In this document: positions 1-5,763 of the stretch, one piece after another | Numbering within the stretch: the stretch's first letter is position 1 | Layout: every line of letters begins with the position of its first letter | Assembly (NCBI GenBank): GCA_913040875.1 | Contig: CAJWHX010000190.1 | Location: 1-6,729 of the forward strand | DNA length: 6,729 bases | Origin: an uncultured Pseudomonadota bacterium | GTDB taxonomy: Bacteria > Myxococcota > UBA796 | Direction: 5' to 3' | Notes under the pieces: generated by a model | What the model was told of the DNA's origin: nothing | Seen by the model: only the letters and a program-made list of their open reading frames with translations | Database searches by the model: none | Position numbers and translations under genes: made by a program

Positions 1-359
1 TGTTCATGCCGATTGATCCAATCCAATGGGATTACAGGAGTCCCGTCGGTGTGAATCCATCGTTCAACGCGATGTGGGATTTGTTCAAGCAACAGCTTCA
101 ATAACGGGAGTTGGACACCATCAGAGAGTACCCAAAGTTCCTCTACAGATTCTTGTATGGGATGCGTGAGATCTGTGATGGTTTGCCCGTTAATCTTGGC
201 TGCCCACCATTCTGCAAGACTGCTCAAAGAGGGCGACGAAATCATCAGCCGAGTGATGTGTTCAAGAGGTTTTGGGGCGCACCAAGGTTGATCCGCATGA
301 CTGCCATCACACAACGGGTGCAGAGAAGAGCGCTTGCATATGCATCGTTTAGGAGTCAT
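1..359 (-). CDS. CDGSH-type [2Fe-2S] protein with a C-terminal extension, 3' end cut off by the window edge
   Basis: Reading from an ATG at 359 gives 119 codons with no stop before the left edge. The N-terminus begins MTPKRCICKRSSLHPLCDGS and continues with His21. This matches the CDGSH signature C-x-C-x2-(S/T)-x3-P-x-C-D-G-(S/A/T)-H exactly, with Cys6, Cys8, Cys17 and His21 as expected ligands of a redox-active, pH-labile [2Fe-2S] cluster. Many CDGSH proteins are only about 60-80 residues. Here about 98 further residues follow, rich in Leu and Trp, which I do not recognise. No signal peptide or membrane segment is visible. The start overlaps the end of the radical SAM gene by 11 bases in another frame (ATGACTCCTAA), and there is no clear Shine-Dalgarno, so translational coupling is likely. 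An in-frame ATG at 398 is a possible longer start. The iron-sulfur domain is well supported; the role, perhaps electron transfer to the upstream radical SAM enzyme, is inferred. Confidence 0.85.
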   Translation of the reverse strand, partial: MTPKRCICKRSSLHPLCDGSHADQPWCAPKPLEHITRLMISSPSLSSLAEWWAAKINGQTITDLTHPIQESVEELWVLSDGVQLPLLKLLLEQIPHRVERWIHTDGTPVIPLDWINRHE

Positions 360-1878
360 ACCAATCTGGTTTAACCAGCGCTTGATAGTGCTCCACATTG
401 AAAGGATTGACGCGTTGTTTCAGAGCCTCGACAGCCATTTTTGCAGAGACTTTGGTAAACCAAATGTACATGTCTCGTTTGTAGTCCACACTGCTAAATA
501 GGCCTCTAAGAAGCCACTTTCGATTTACGAATTGCTCGTTCATCCGGTATAGTTCCATTGCAATTTCATCTTTGGTCATGTAATCCGAGTCTAGAACAGG
601 AGTGAGCCAGTCGAAATTATCGAAGTCCTCTTCGGTGATGTGACCATTGCGGATGGCATCGTCGTAGATGATGGTTCCCGGTACTGGGGTGATGGGATGG
701 AAGGCTGGAAAGTCAACGTCTAATTGTTTTGCCATGTCCACTTGCAGCTGCAAAGTGTCCTGATTCTCGTTTTTTACACCGACAATAAAGGTGCACTGAA
801 TGAAGACTTCTGGGTAGTGGTCTTTAAAAATCTGTACCGCTTCTGTTGCAACACCACCGGCGTAGAAACGCTTATCGAGTCCTTTTAGATTGTCGTCTTC
901 GGCTCGTTCAACACCAATAAGAATGTGGCTCATCCCCGCTCTGATCTGGGCACCCAGAATGCCCTTTTTGTGATCACGAACCACGCAATCGGCTCTCATG
1001 AAGGTCATCCATTTTGTTTTCATGCCCGATTTGATCATCGCTTCTGAAAACTCCAAGTTGAACTTTGGATCAATGTTCCAGCTCTCGTCTACCCAAACGT
1101 AGGACCGTTTTCCATATTGATAATACAACTCTTCGATCTCATCCATCATTCGATCGACAGATTTACTCCGCCATCGAGGGGATAGAGTTTCGTTGCCATG
1201 TTCATCTACTTTTCGATCGGCCATGGTTGTCCACCATGCGCAAAAGGAACATTTTGACGTGCAACCACGCGAGTGATGCAAGGTTGTTCCGCCTGGAGAA
1301 AAGAGATATCGGCTCTTGCCATACAGGTGCATTGGCATCATGTCGTAGGCTGGTTTTGGTAAATCATCTAGATTTTTTATGAGTGCTGCCGGTCTGGTTT
1401 TCACCATCTCCCCATCTCGGCCGAATGCAATCCCGTCAATGTGTTCCCAGTTGTCCGTTTCGTTCTCTACTGCCCGTAAAATGTTGGCAAAGGTGATTTC
1501 ACCTTCACCAATGCAGATAAAATCGATGTTCGGATGGTTGGCATAGCGATGCGCAAGGTTGGTAAAGTGTCCACCCCCGGCAACGGTAACGGCTTCGGGA
1601 GCAGCCTGTTTACAGAGTTCAAAGAATCGGAGTGCCTCTGTTGCGTATAGGGCGTGGTTTTCTCCACAGCCAATGACATGGGGTTTAAAGTCTCGAACTT
1701 TATGATAGAGTGAGCGCCAGCCAATGTGCAGTGGCATACAATCGATGACTTTGACTTCGTGACCTTCTGCACGCGCTACTGCTGCCAATGCAGGAAGAGC
1801 CTGTTGCAGAAGAAAGTTGTCTCCCTCACTGGTGTAAGGCCAGTAGCATCGAGGAGGTTGAACGAGCAATACACGCAT
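349..1878 (-). CDS. B12-binding-domain radical SAM enzyme, BchE-like
   Basis: The 509-residue protein has the layout of the cobalamin-type radical SAM family. Residues 1-140 form a Rossmann-like B12-binding domain (start MRVLLVQPPR, later ICIGEGE at 121-127). The radical SAM core follows from about 200. Its cluster motif is RGCTSKCSFC, with Cys206, Cys210 and Cys213 (CX3CX2C) binding the [4Fe-4S] cluster that cleaves SAM. The stretch WRSKSVDRMMDEIEELYYQY, the VDES segment (263-266) and FIVGVKNE (364-371) resemble anaerobic Mg-protoporphyrin ester cyclase (BchE) relatives, and PITPVPGT (395-402) is typical of B12 radical SAM enzymes. A textbook DxHxxG cobalamin motif is absent; the nearest is Asp46...His51-x-Gly53. 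The ATG at 1878 has a TTAGGA box seven bases upstream. The gene lies 66 bases after the methyltransferase and overlaps the CDGSH gene. The family is sure. The reaction (methyl transfer, cyclisation or other) and substrate are unknown; genuine BchE function is unlikely without other chlorophyll genes in view. Confidence 0.9.
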   Translation of the reverse strand: MRVLLVQPPRCYWPYTSEGDNFLLQQALPALAAVARAEGHEVKVIDCMPLHIGWRSLYHKVRDFKPHVIGCGENHALYATEALRFFELCKQAAPEAVTVAGGGHFTNLAHRYANHPNIDFICIGEGEITFANILRAVENETDNWEHIDGIAFGRDGEMVKTRPAALIKNLDDLPKPAYDMMPMHLYGKSRYLFSPGGTTLHHSRGCTSKCSFCAWWTTMADRKVDEHGNETLSPRWRSKSVDRMMDEIEELYYQYGKRSYVWVDESWNIDPKFNLEFSEAMIKSGMKTKWMTFMRADCVVRDHKKGILGAQIRAGMSHILIGVERAEDDNLKGLDKRFYAGGVATEAVQIFKDHYPEVFIQCTFIVGVKNENQDTLQLQVDMAKQLDVDFPAFHPITPVPGTIIYDDAIRNGHITEEDFDNFDWLTPVLDSDYMTKDEIAMELYRMNEQFVNRKWLLRGLFSSVDYKRDMYIWFTKVSAKMAVEALKQRVNPFNVEHYQALVKPDWYDS

Positions 1879-1944
1879 TGTAGAATCCTAAGAATGGAAA
1901 AGTAGATATGTCTAGAATAGACGATTTGAAGACATCAGTCGAGT

Positions 1945-2916
1945 TCAAAGTGGCTTTTGTGCAATGACCATCCAGGCTCTGTTGAGCTCTTTAGAGATGG
2001 GATGGGTTCTGAGACGGTGTTCATATTCAAAGAGTTCCTCGATATCGACATCTCCCATTGCCCATTCAAACGGACCAGAGAGAGTGTAGTGACTGCGTTC
2101 GATGAACGTGATCTGAAAGTCTTTCAAAAGTTCTTTGATGCTGTCCTCAGTGTATGTGCGAATCCATCGATCGTGTGGAACATGTACAATGCCGGTGTCA
2201 AAGAAGGATTTTAGAGTATGCGGGGCAACATCTCGAGCCATTGGCCATCCCCATCGAGCTTCGACACTCAATAAGAGCATTCCTCCCGGTTTGAGAGATC
2301 GATGGATATTGGCGACCACCTTTTCTGGATCTTCGACATAGTTCAGTACTTCGCAAGCAAGAACCGTATCAAACAATCCCAAATCTGGCATGTGTTCAGC
2401 CGTACTCCAATGAAAATCAATGCTCCCAGAGGCTCCAATTGCATGAGAGAGATTGCGCCATATCGACCTCAAATCGGGTTCAATCACCTGTACTTCCGCA
2501 CCATTTTGTAGTGGGGTTTGCCCTAGTCTTCCGACTCCACCGCCGACATCCAAGACTCGTTTGGCGGTGTGCAATATCTCTCCCCAATACTTCATGTACA
2601 GTGCACGTTCGAGCATTTTGTCATCGTGGGTGGGGGAGTTGGGATCTAGAAAGTCCATCCATTCGGGATGCTCTGTCCAGTAGCGAACCATGCCCTCTAA
2701 ATTTTCTAGGGGCGCTGTCGGTGCTGGAAGACCCATGTGAATGTCTTTGAGACGGGTGTCCAGTGGAGGTAGCCAAAATGAAAGTCCGAGCCAGTCGTGC
2801 AGCTGGGCACACGGATACCCCAATCCGACCGATTCTGGAAGAGAAGGGAGGGGCTGTGTGTGTGGTGTAGCATGTAAGAGAGAAATGGAGACTCCAATCC
2901 AGACGTTGTCAAACAT
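1945..2916 (-). CDS. class I SAM-dependent methyltransferase
   Basis: The 323-residue protein has a Rossmann-fold methyltransferase core at roughly 115-220. Motif I is VLDVGGGVGRLG (121-132), the acidic loop contacting the SAM ribose is VIEPD (144-148), and FDTVLACEVLNYVEDP (182-197) and LKPGGMLLLSVE (208-219) give the later motifs of the UbiE/BioC-like Methyltransf_11/25 kind. The about 110 residues before the core and 100 after it, both rich in Trp and acidic residues, probably form the substrate cap; nothing in them names the acceptor. The ATG at 2916 is used because it gives the longest frame (an in-frame TAG lies just upstream). However, it sits three bases after a terminator-like hairpin and has no Shine-Dalgarno, so Met61 at 2736 is an alternative, also without a good site. 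It heads the probable operon with the radical SAM and CDGSH genes. The fold is sure; start and substrate are not. Confidence 0.85.
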   Translation of the reverse strand: MFDNVWIGVSISLLHATPHTQPLPSLPESVGLGYPCAQLHDWLGLSFWLPPLDTRLKDIHMGLPAPTAPLENLEGMVRYWTEHPEWMDFLDPNSPTHDDKMLERALYMKYWGEILHTAKRVLDVGGGVGRLGQTPLQNGAEVQVIEPDLRSIWRNLSHAIGASGSIDFHWSTAEHMPDLGLFDTVLACEVLNYVEDPEKVVANIHRSLKPGGMLLLSVEARWGWPMARDVAPHTLKSFFDTGIVHVPHDRWIRTYTEDSIKELLKDFQITFIERSHYTLSGPFEWAMGDVDIEELFEYEHRLRTHPISKELNRAWMVIAQKPL

Positions 2917-2918
2917 AG

Positions 2919-2953
2919 AAAAAGCAAGAGTTCCCTAAGGTCTTCTTGCTTTT
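2919..2953 (-). terminator. terminator-like hairpin directly before the methyltransferase start
   Basis: On the minus strand AAAAGCAAGA (2953-2944) pairs perfectly with TCTTGCTTTT (2929-2920) around a 14-base loop, and the T-run is five bases long (2923-2919). The stem is ten base pairs but only three are G-C, so it is a weak-to-moderate intrinsic terminator. It ends three bases before the ATG at 2916. It could end a short leader transcript from the promoter at 3130-3157, or act as an attenuator for the operon. The loop contains AGGGA, the only purine-rich box near the start, but it lies about 15 bases from the ATG. Confidence 0.5.
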
Positions 2954-3020
2954 CTGCTCATTACAGTTCGATTTCGCATACACGAGGTCGATCATGAGCC
3001 GACAATTCAAAATAGCTAAA

Positions 3021-3068
3021 TTACTTGTTCCCAGGTGGTTTGGGACGGGGAGAAGGACGCCAACGCAT
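3021..3068 (-). CDS. 15-codon small open reading frame (possible leader peptide)
   Basis: An ATG at 3068 opens a short frame encoding MRWRPSPRPKPPGNK and ending in TAA at 3021. Three things argue that it is translated: a GGAG Shine-Dalgarno (3077-3074) five bases upstream, a good promoter about 55 bases before the start, and a terminator-like hairpin downstream. The peptide is strongly basic and has five prolines out of 15 residues. It includes Pro-Pro-Gly, a known ribosome-pausing sequence that needs EF-P, three codons before the stop. That would suit a leader peptide sensing translation speed ahead of the methyltransferase operon. Other readings are a tiny modified-peptide precursor for the downstream enzymes, or a chance frame in a small RNA. 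It is too short for family recognition, and no homologue is claimed. Confidence 0.4.
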   Translation of the reverse strand: MRWRPSPRPKPPGNK

Positions 3069-3073
3069 AGTGT

Positions 3074-3077
3074 CTCC
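3074..3077 (-). promoter_or_regulatory. Shine-Dalgarno GGAG of the small reading frame
   Basis: The sequence TCTGGAGACACT precedes the ATG at 3068, giving GGAG with a five-base spacer. It is a clearer ribosome binding site than that of the methyltransferase, which has none, and it is the main argument for translation of the 15-codon frame. Confidence 0.5.
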
Positions 3078-3129
3078 AGATGAAAGGTTGATGAATACAA
3101 TGAAAATAGAGTCAAAGGTCTCTATCTCT

Positions 3130-3157
3130 ATTGTACTCGATTTGAGAGGATTGTCCA
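3130..3157 (-). promoter_or_regulatory. sigma70-type promoter for the small frame and probably the methyltransferase operon
   Basis: The -35 box TGGACA (3157-3152) and the -10 box TACAAT (3135-3130) each match the consensus at five of six positions and are separated by 16 bases. Transcription would begin near 3123, giving an untranslated leader of about 55 bases before the small frame and about 207 bases before the methyltransferase ATG. No other promoter of comparable quality was seen between ruvB and the methyltransferase. Confidence 0.55.
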
Positions 3158-3259
3158 CCCTCGTTTTTATACACAGACATTTGAAGATGCAATAATGCCC
3201 TGTAGATCGTATGCTGTTGCTGTATGAACGCTTTGTTCGAAGTTATAGTCTGTCGATAG

Positions 3260-3271
3260 AACACCGGTGTT
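3260..3271. repeat. perfect palindrome AACACCGGTGTT after ruvB
   Basis: The 12-base sequence is its own reverse complement and begins 17 bases beyond the ruvB stop codon. It has no T-run and no unpaired loop, so it is a poor terminator. A dimeric DNA-binding protein site is possible, but its position behind a gene and over 100 bases from the next promoter gives it no obvious target. It may be chance. Confidence 0.35.
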
Positions 3272-3287
3272 TGAAGGACAGAATCGA

Positions 3288-4298
3288 CTAGAACAGTTTT
3301 CCTTGACCCGCTTTGTAGTTTATGTGCTGTCGTCCGCGTGCTGTGATTACCCGTCCTTGCTGAGTCCGCTGCATAAACCCTTTCATAATGAGGAATGGCT
3401 CATACTTTTCGGAGATGGTGTCGGATTCTTCTCCGAGAGCAGTCGAGAGATTGTTGAGTCCTACAGGACCGCCATCAAACTTGTCGGCGATCGTGTGGAG
3501 TATTTTTCTGTCGGTGCTGTCGAGTCCAACCTCATCAATACCCAATCGTTCCAGTGCAAATTTGGTTAAGTCTAGGGTTATGGTACCATCCCCTTCAACT
3601 TGCGCAAAGTCTCGAGCTCGTCGGAGCATTCGATTGGCAACACGAGGGGTTCCCCGAGACCGTTTGGCCAGTTCTAAACTTGCGTCTGGAGTGAGCGAAA
3701 CACCGAGCCGTTCAGCGGATTTTGTAATGATGACGCTGAGTTCTTCGGGCTGATAAAATTCCATTTGAAACTGAATCTGGAATCGATCTCGCAATGGACG
3801 GGTGAGAAGCCCCGCTCGAGTGGTCGCCCCAATCAATGTAAAAGGAGGCAGCGGTAAAGAGACAGATTGAGCACCAGGCCCCTGACCCAGCATCACATCT
3901 ATGCGAAAGTCTTCCATCGCGGAATAGAGAACCTCTTCAACAGCTCGATTCATACGGTGTATTTCGTCAATGAAAAGCACTTCTCGAGGTTGTAGGGAAT
4001 TCAAAATGGCGGCCAAATCTCCGCCACGTTCGAGGATGGGGCCCGAGGTGGGTCGAATCTCTACACCCAATTCTTCGGCAATAATGTGGGCCAGAGAGGT
4101 TTTCCCCAGTCCAGGAGGCCCGGCTAGTAGAACGTGATCCATCGCATCGCCACGTTTTTTTGCGGCTTGGATGTACACCTTTAGATTGTCGACGACAGCA
4201 CTTTGACCAATGTACTCATCTAGATTTCTTGGTCGCAAAGCTGGGTCTTCGGTTTGGGTATATTCAGTGTCGTTTGGGTCAACTATTCGAGTGGTCAT
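3288..4298 (-). CDS. ruvB: Holliday junction branch migration ATPase RuvB
   Basis: At 336 residues this is a full-length RuvB. It is the AAA+ motor that forms hexameric rings on the DNA arms flanking RuvA and drives branch migration of Holliday junctions by ATP hydrolysis. Walker A is GPPGLGKT (60-67), Walker B is FIDEIH (109-114), sensor 1 is GATTR (157-161), and the arginine finger lies in PLRDRF (Arg170). The C-terminal winged-helix DNA-binding domain contains EPFLIMKGFMQRT (300-312), as in the family. The ATG at 4298 follows AAGAGA, a modest ribosome binding site five bases upstream, and matches the usual RuvB N-terminus with the RPRNLDEYIGQ segment at 22-32. It lies 37 bases after ruvA, so the two are probably cotranscribed. 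All key residues seen are intact. Confidence 0.98.
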   Translation of the reverse strand: MTTRIVDPNDTEYTQTEDPALRPRNLDEYIGQSAVVDNLKVYIQAAKKRGDAMDHVLLAGPPGLGKTSLAHIIAEELGVEIRPTSGPILERGGDLAAILNSLQPREVLFIDEIHRMNRAVEEVLYSAMEDFRIDVMLGQGPGAQSVSLPLPPFTLIGATTRAGLLTRPLRDRFQIQFQMEFYQPEELSVIITKSAERLGVSLTPDASLELAKRSRGTPRVANRMLRRARDFAQVEGDGTITLDLTKFALERLGIDEVGLDSTDRKILHTIADKFDGGPVGLNNLSTALGEESDTISEKYEPFLIMKGFMQRTQQGRVITARGRQHINYKAGQGKLF

Positions 4299-4335
4299 AC
4301 TGTCTCTTACAAGTGGGGTGGATGTTTAAAAGGGT

Positions 4336-4944
4336 TTATTGATGGGTTGCCAATACACGCAATGCTGCACTCAGTCGTTCTTGTAAAGAGGCGCTGTCCA
4401 TACCTGGAACGGAGTCTGATTTCAGAGCCACATCGATTTCAGACTTTCTATAGTCTAGTTGTGCCAATGCCAGCTGAAGCGGGTCTTCCTTCTTCATTGG
4501 GGTGCTTGCGATGCTGGTACCAGCTCCACGTGGAAGAACCAACTCGCCAGCGATCTTGTCTTTAAGTTCTAGGCACATTCGCTCGGCGGTTTTCTTACCG
4601 ATACCCGGAACAGAAGATAGCGTGGCTGCATTTTTAGTTTGGATGGCCGTCGCCAGCTGATTAATATCCAAGTGTGATAAGATTGTTAGCGCTAGTTTAG
4701 CCCCAATTTTATTGACGCCTCTCAACGTTTCAAAGGTTGTTTTTTGAGCTGCACTCTCAAACCCAAAGAGCTGAAAAGCATCTTCGCGAACCACTGTGCA
4801 GATATGGGCGGATACTTCTGATTCCAATACCCAACTGTCCAAGACAGAGGTTGGGGCAAGCACTTCGTATCCGACACCATTGACATCGATAACAGCGACG
4901 TGATTTTGTTTGAACGATATTGTTCCTCGAAGGTGGGCAATCAT
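4336..4944 (-). CDS. ruvA: Holliday junction DNA-binding protein RuvA
   Basis: The 202-residue protein has the normal RuvA length and three-domain layout. Residues 1-63 form the OB fold that tetramerises and holds the junction; they end with VVREDAFQLFGF (51-62), a hallmark of the family. Two helix-hairpin-helix motifs follow at about 71-90 (LRGVNKIGAKLALTIL) and 107-126 (SVPGIGKKTAERM) and contact the DNA backbone. A flexible linker at about 137-153 leads to the C-terminal domain III (about 155-200), which binds RuvB. The ATG at 4944 has AAGGA seven bases upstream, a good site. It lies 74 bases after ruvC, across an AT-rich tandem repeat, and 37 bases before ruvB. It works with RuvB and RuvC in recombinational repair in the cytoplasm. 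Confidence 0.98.
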   Translation of the reverse strand: MIAHLRGTISFKQNHVAVIDVNGVGYEVLAPTSVLDSWVLESEVSAHICTVVREDAFQLFGFESAAQKTTFETLRGVNKIGAKLALTILSHLDINQLATAIQTKNAATLSSVPGIGKKTAERMCLELKDKIAGELVLPRGAGTSIASTPMKKEDPLQLALAQLDYRKSEIDVALKSDSVPGMDSASLQERLSAALRVLATHQ

Positions 4945-4977
4945 AGTTTTTTCCTTGAATCGTTGTTGTACCTTGCA

Positions 4978-5024
4978 GTCATTAATTAGAGATCGTTAAT
5001 TAAATTAGAAGTCGTTAATTAAAT
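4978..5024. repeat. short AT-rich tandem repeat containing TTAATTAA between ruvC and ruvA
   Basis: On the plus strand two adjacent 19-base units, TAGAGATCGTTAATTAAAT (4987-5005) and TAGAAGTCGTTAATTAAAT (5006-5024), differ only at two neighbouring bases. A related shorter piece, GTCATTAATTA, lies at 4978-4988. Each full unit contains the palindrome TTAATTAA (4996-5003 and 5015-5022). The last unit includes the ruvC stop codon, so the end of ruvC is part of the repeat. It may be a slippage duplication, a binding site or an mRNA-processing element; no family of repeats is recognised. Confidence 0.7.
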
Positions 5025-5624
5025 GTTGCGACGGGGTTTGATGATCCGTTTGGCTCGAGAATCTTGGCTTCGTTTGGCCTTATCTTTGGCGGCTTGTGCC
5101 ATCAATGCGTCCGTTAAACTTGGTCTAGAGGAGCGACTTGTATCATTGAGGTTGGGAAGATTGGCCAGCATTAGATGTGTCATTGCAATCGCAGTTGCAT
5201 CCGCCGCATCTGCTTGCAAGGGCTCTGTAACGCCCAGCAGCATTGAAACCACTCGGATCATCTCATTCTTTCCGGCCCTACCGTGTCCGCCGACATTTTT
5301 TTTGATTTTATTGGGGTGATAAGCACTGACGTTTAGATTGTGTTTACCAAGGGTCATTAGGGCTACACCCCGTGCTTGGCCCAACAATAGAGCAGATTTT
5401 ATAGATTTCCCAGCAAATATTTCCTCAATGGCAGCGGAGACCGGCTTGTGTTTGAGGATCAGCTTGTCCAACTCTACATGAATATGATGCAACCGTTCTG
5501 GAATGGGCGCATTGGGTTTGGTTTTAATACACCCGGCTTCCACAAGCCGGAATCGATTTTTTTGCTTGGTGATAAAGGAATACCCTGTCACCCGAGAACC
5601 TGGATCTACGCCGATAACTATCAT
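5019..5624 (-). CDS. ruvC: Holliday junction resolvase RuvC
   Basis: This is the dimeric, Mg-dependent endonuclease that makes paired nicks across Holliday junctions. The start MIVIGVDPGSRVTGYSF is typical, with catalytic Asp7. Glu67 in AAIEEIF and Asp139 and Asp142 in DAADATAIA complete the four acidic residues of the RNase-H-like active site, and HGRAGKNEM (114-122) is the conserved DNA-contacting segment. At 201 residues it is longer than the 173 residues of E. coli RuvC; the surplus is a C-terminal tail from about 155, strongly basic at 180-199. The ATG at 5624 is set by the conserved N-terminus, although no Shine-Dalgarno precedes it. It is the first gene of a probable ruvC-ruvA-ruvB operon. 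Confidence 0.97.
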   Translation of the reverse strand: MIVIGVDPGSRVTGYSFITKQKNRFRLVEAGCIKTKPNAPIPERLHHIHVELDKLILKHKPVSAAIEEIFAGKSIKSALLLGQARGVALMTLGKHNLNVSAYHPNKIKKNVGGHGRAGKNEMIRVVSMLLGVTEPLQADAADATAIAMTHLMLANLPNLNDTSRSSRPSLTDALMAQAAKDKAKRSQDSRAKRIIKPRRNI

Positions 5625-5630
5625 GAAGGT

Positions 5631-5664
5631 AATGTAGCATTTTTGAACAGTGTTGTCTTGTCAA
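5631..5664 (-). promoter_or_regulatory. candidate promoter just before ruvC
   Basis: TGCTACATT (5639-5631) resembles an extended -10 element (TGnTATAAT, four of six in the core). It ends six bases before the ruvC ATG, so transcription could begin at or near the start codon. A perfect TTGACA lies at 5664-5659, but its 22-base distance to this -10 is too long; at the usual 17-base spacing the hexamer is a poor AATGCT. The upstream GGACA...TGTCC inverted repeat (5668-5682) is small. No convincing LexA site was recognised. Confidence 0.35.
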
Positions 5665-5763
5665 GTCAGGACAGTTTTTGTCCATAAATCAAAGGTTGTT
5701 TTAGGAGATTGATCTTTTGGAAATGATCAGTACCTATGACTCCTGAAAACAAGCATCATCTGG

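Larger units (their letters stand above)
2917..3287. other. 371-base region between ruvB and the methyltransferase gene
   Basis: This is the largest gap without a conventional gene. From right to left it holds a perfect 12-base palindrome just after ruvB, a nondescript AT-rich stretch, a promoter (3130-3157), a 15-codon frame with Shine-Dalgarno (3021-3077), and a hairpin with T-run (2919-2953). No tRNA-like or other familiar structural RNA was recognised. The order promoter, small frame, hairpin, gene is that of a transcription leader. Confidence 0.6.

Noticed and set aside
111..374. Plus-strand open frame of 87 codons at the left edge
   Set aside because: It lies opposite the CDGSH gene, whose motif is exact; the plus-strand product shows no recognisable features and is a shadow.
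2909..3115. Minus-strand 68-codon frame across the leader region
   Set aside because: It has no good ribosome binding site, runs through the terminator hairpin into the methyltransferase in another frame, and its sequence looks random.
2917..3123. Possible cobalamin riboswitch upstream of the methyltransferase/B12 radical SAM operon, suggested by AGCAAGAAGACCT near 2938-2949
   Set aside because: It resembles part of the B12-box by eye, but the upstream core elements (the GGGAA...GGTG...ATCC segment and the CCCGC-ACTGT segment) are missing from the leader.
3227..3244. GAAC-N5-GTTC as a LexA/SOS box downstream of ruvB
   Set aside because: The spacing is five, not the four of the Gram-positive-type box, and it is not placed in front of the ruv genes.
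3267..3753. Plus-strand open frames opposite ruvB
   Set aside because: They are antisense to fully conserved RuvB coding sequence and have no recognisable product.
5712..5735. TGATC...GATCA inverted repeat after the lipoprotein gene as a terminator
   Set aside because: The stem is only five base pairs, AT-rich, and is not followed by a T-run.
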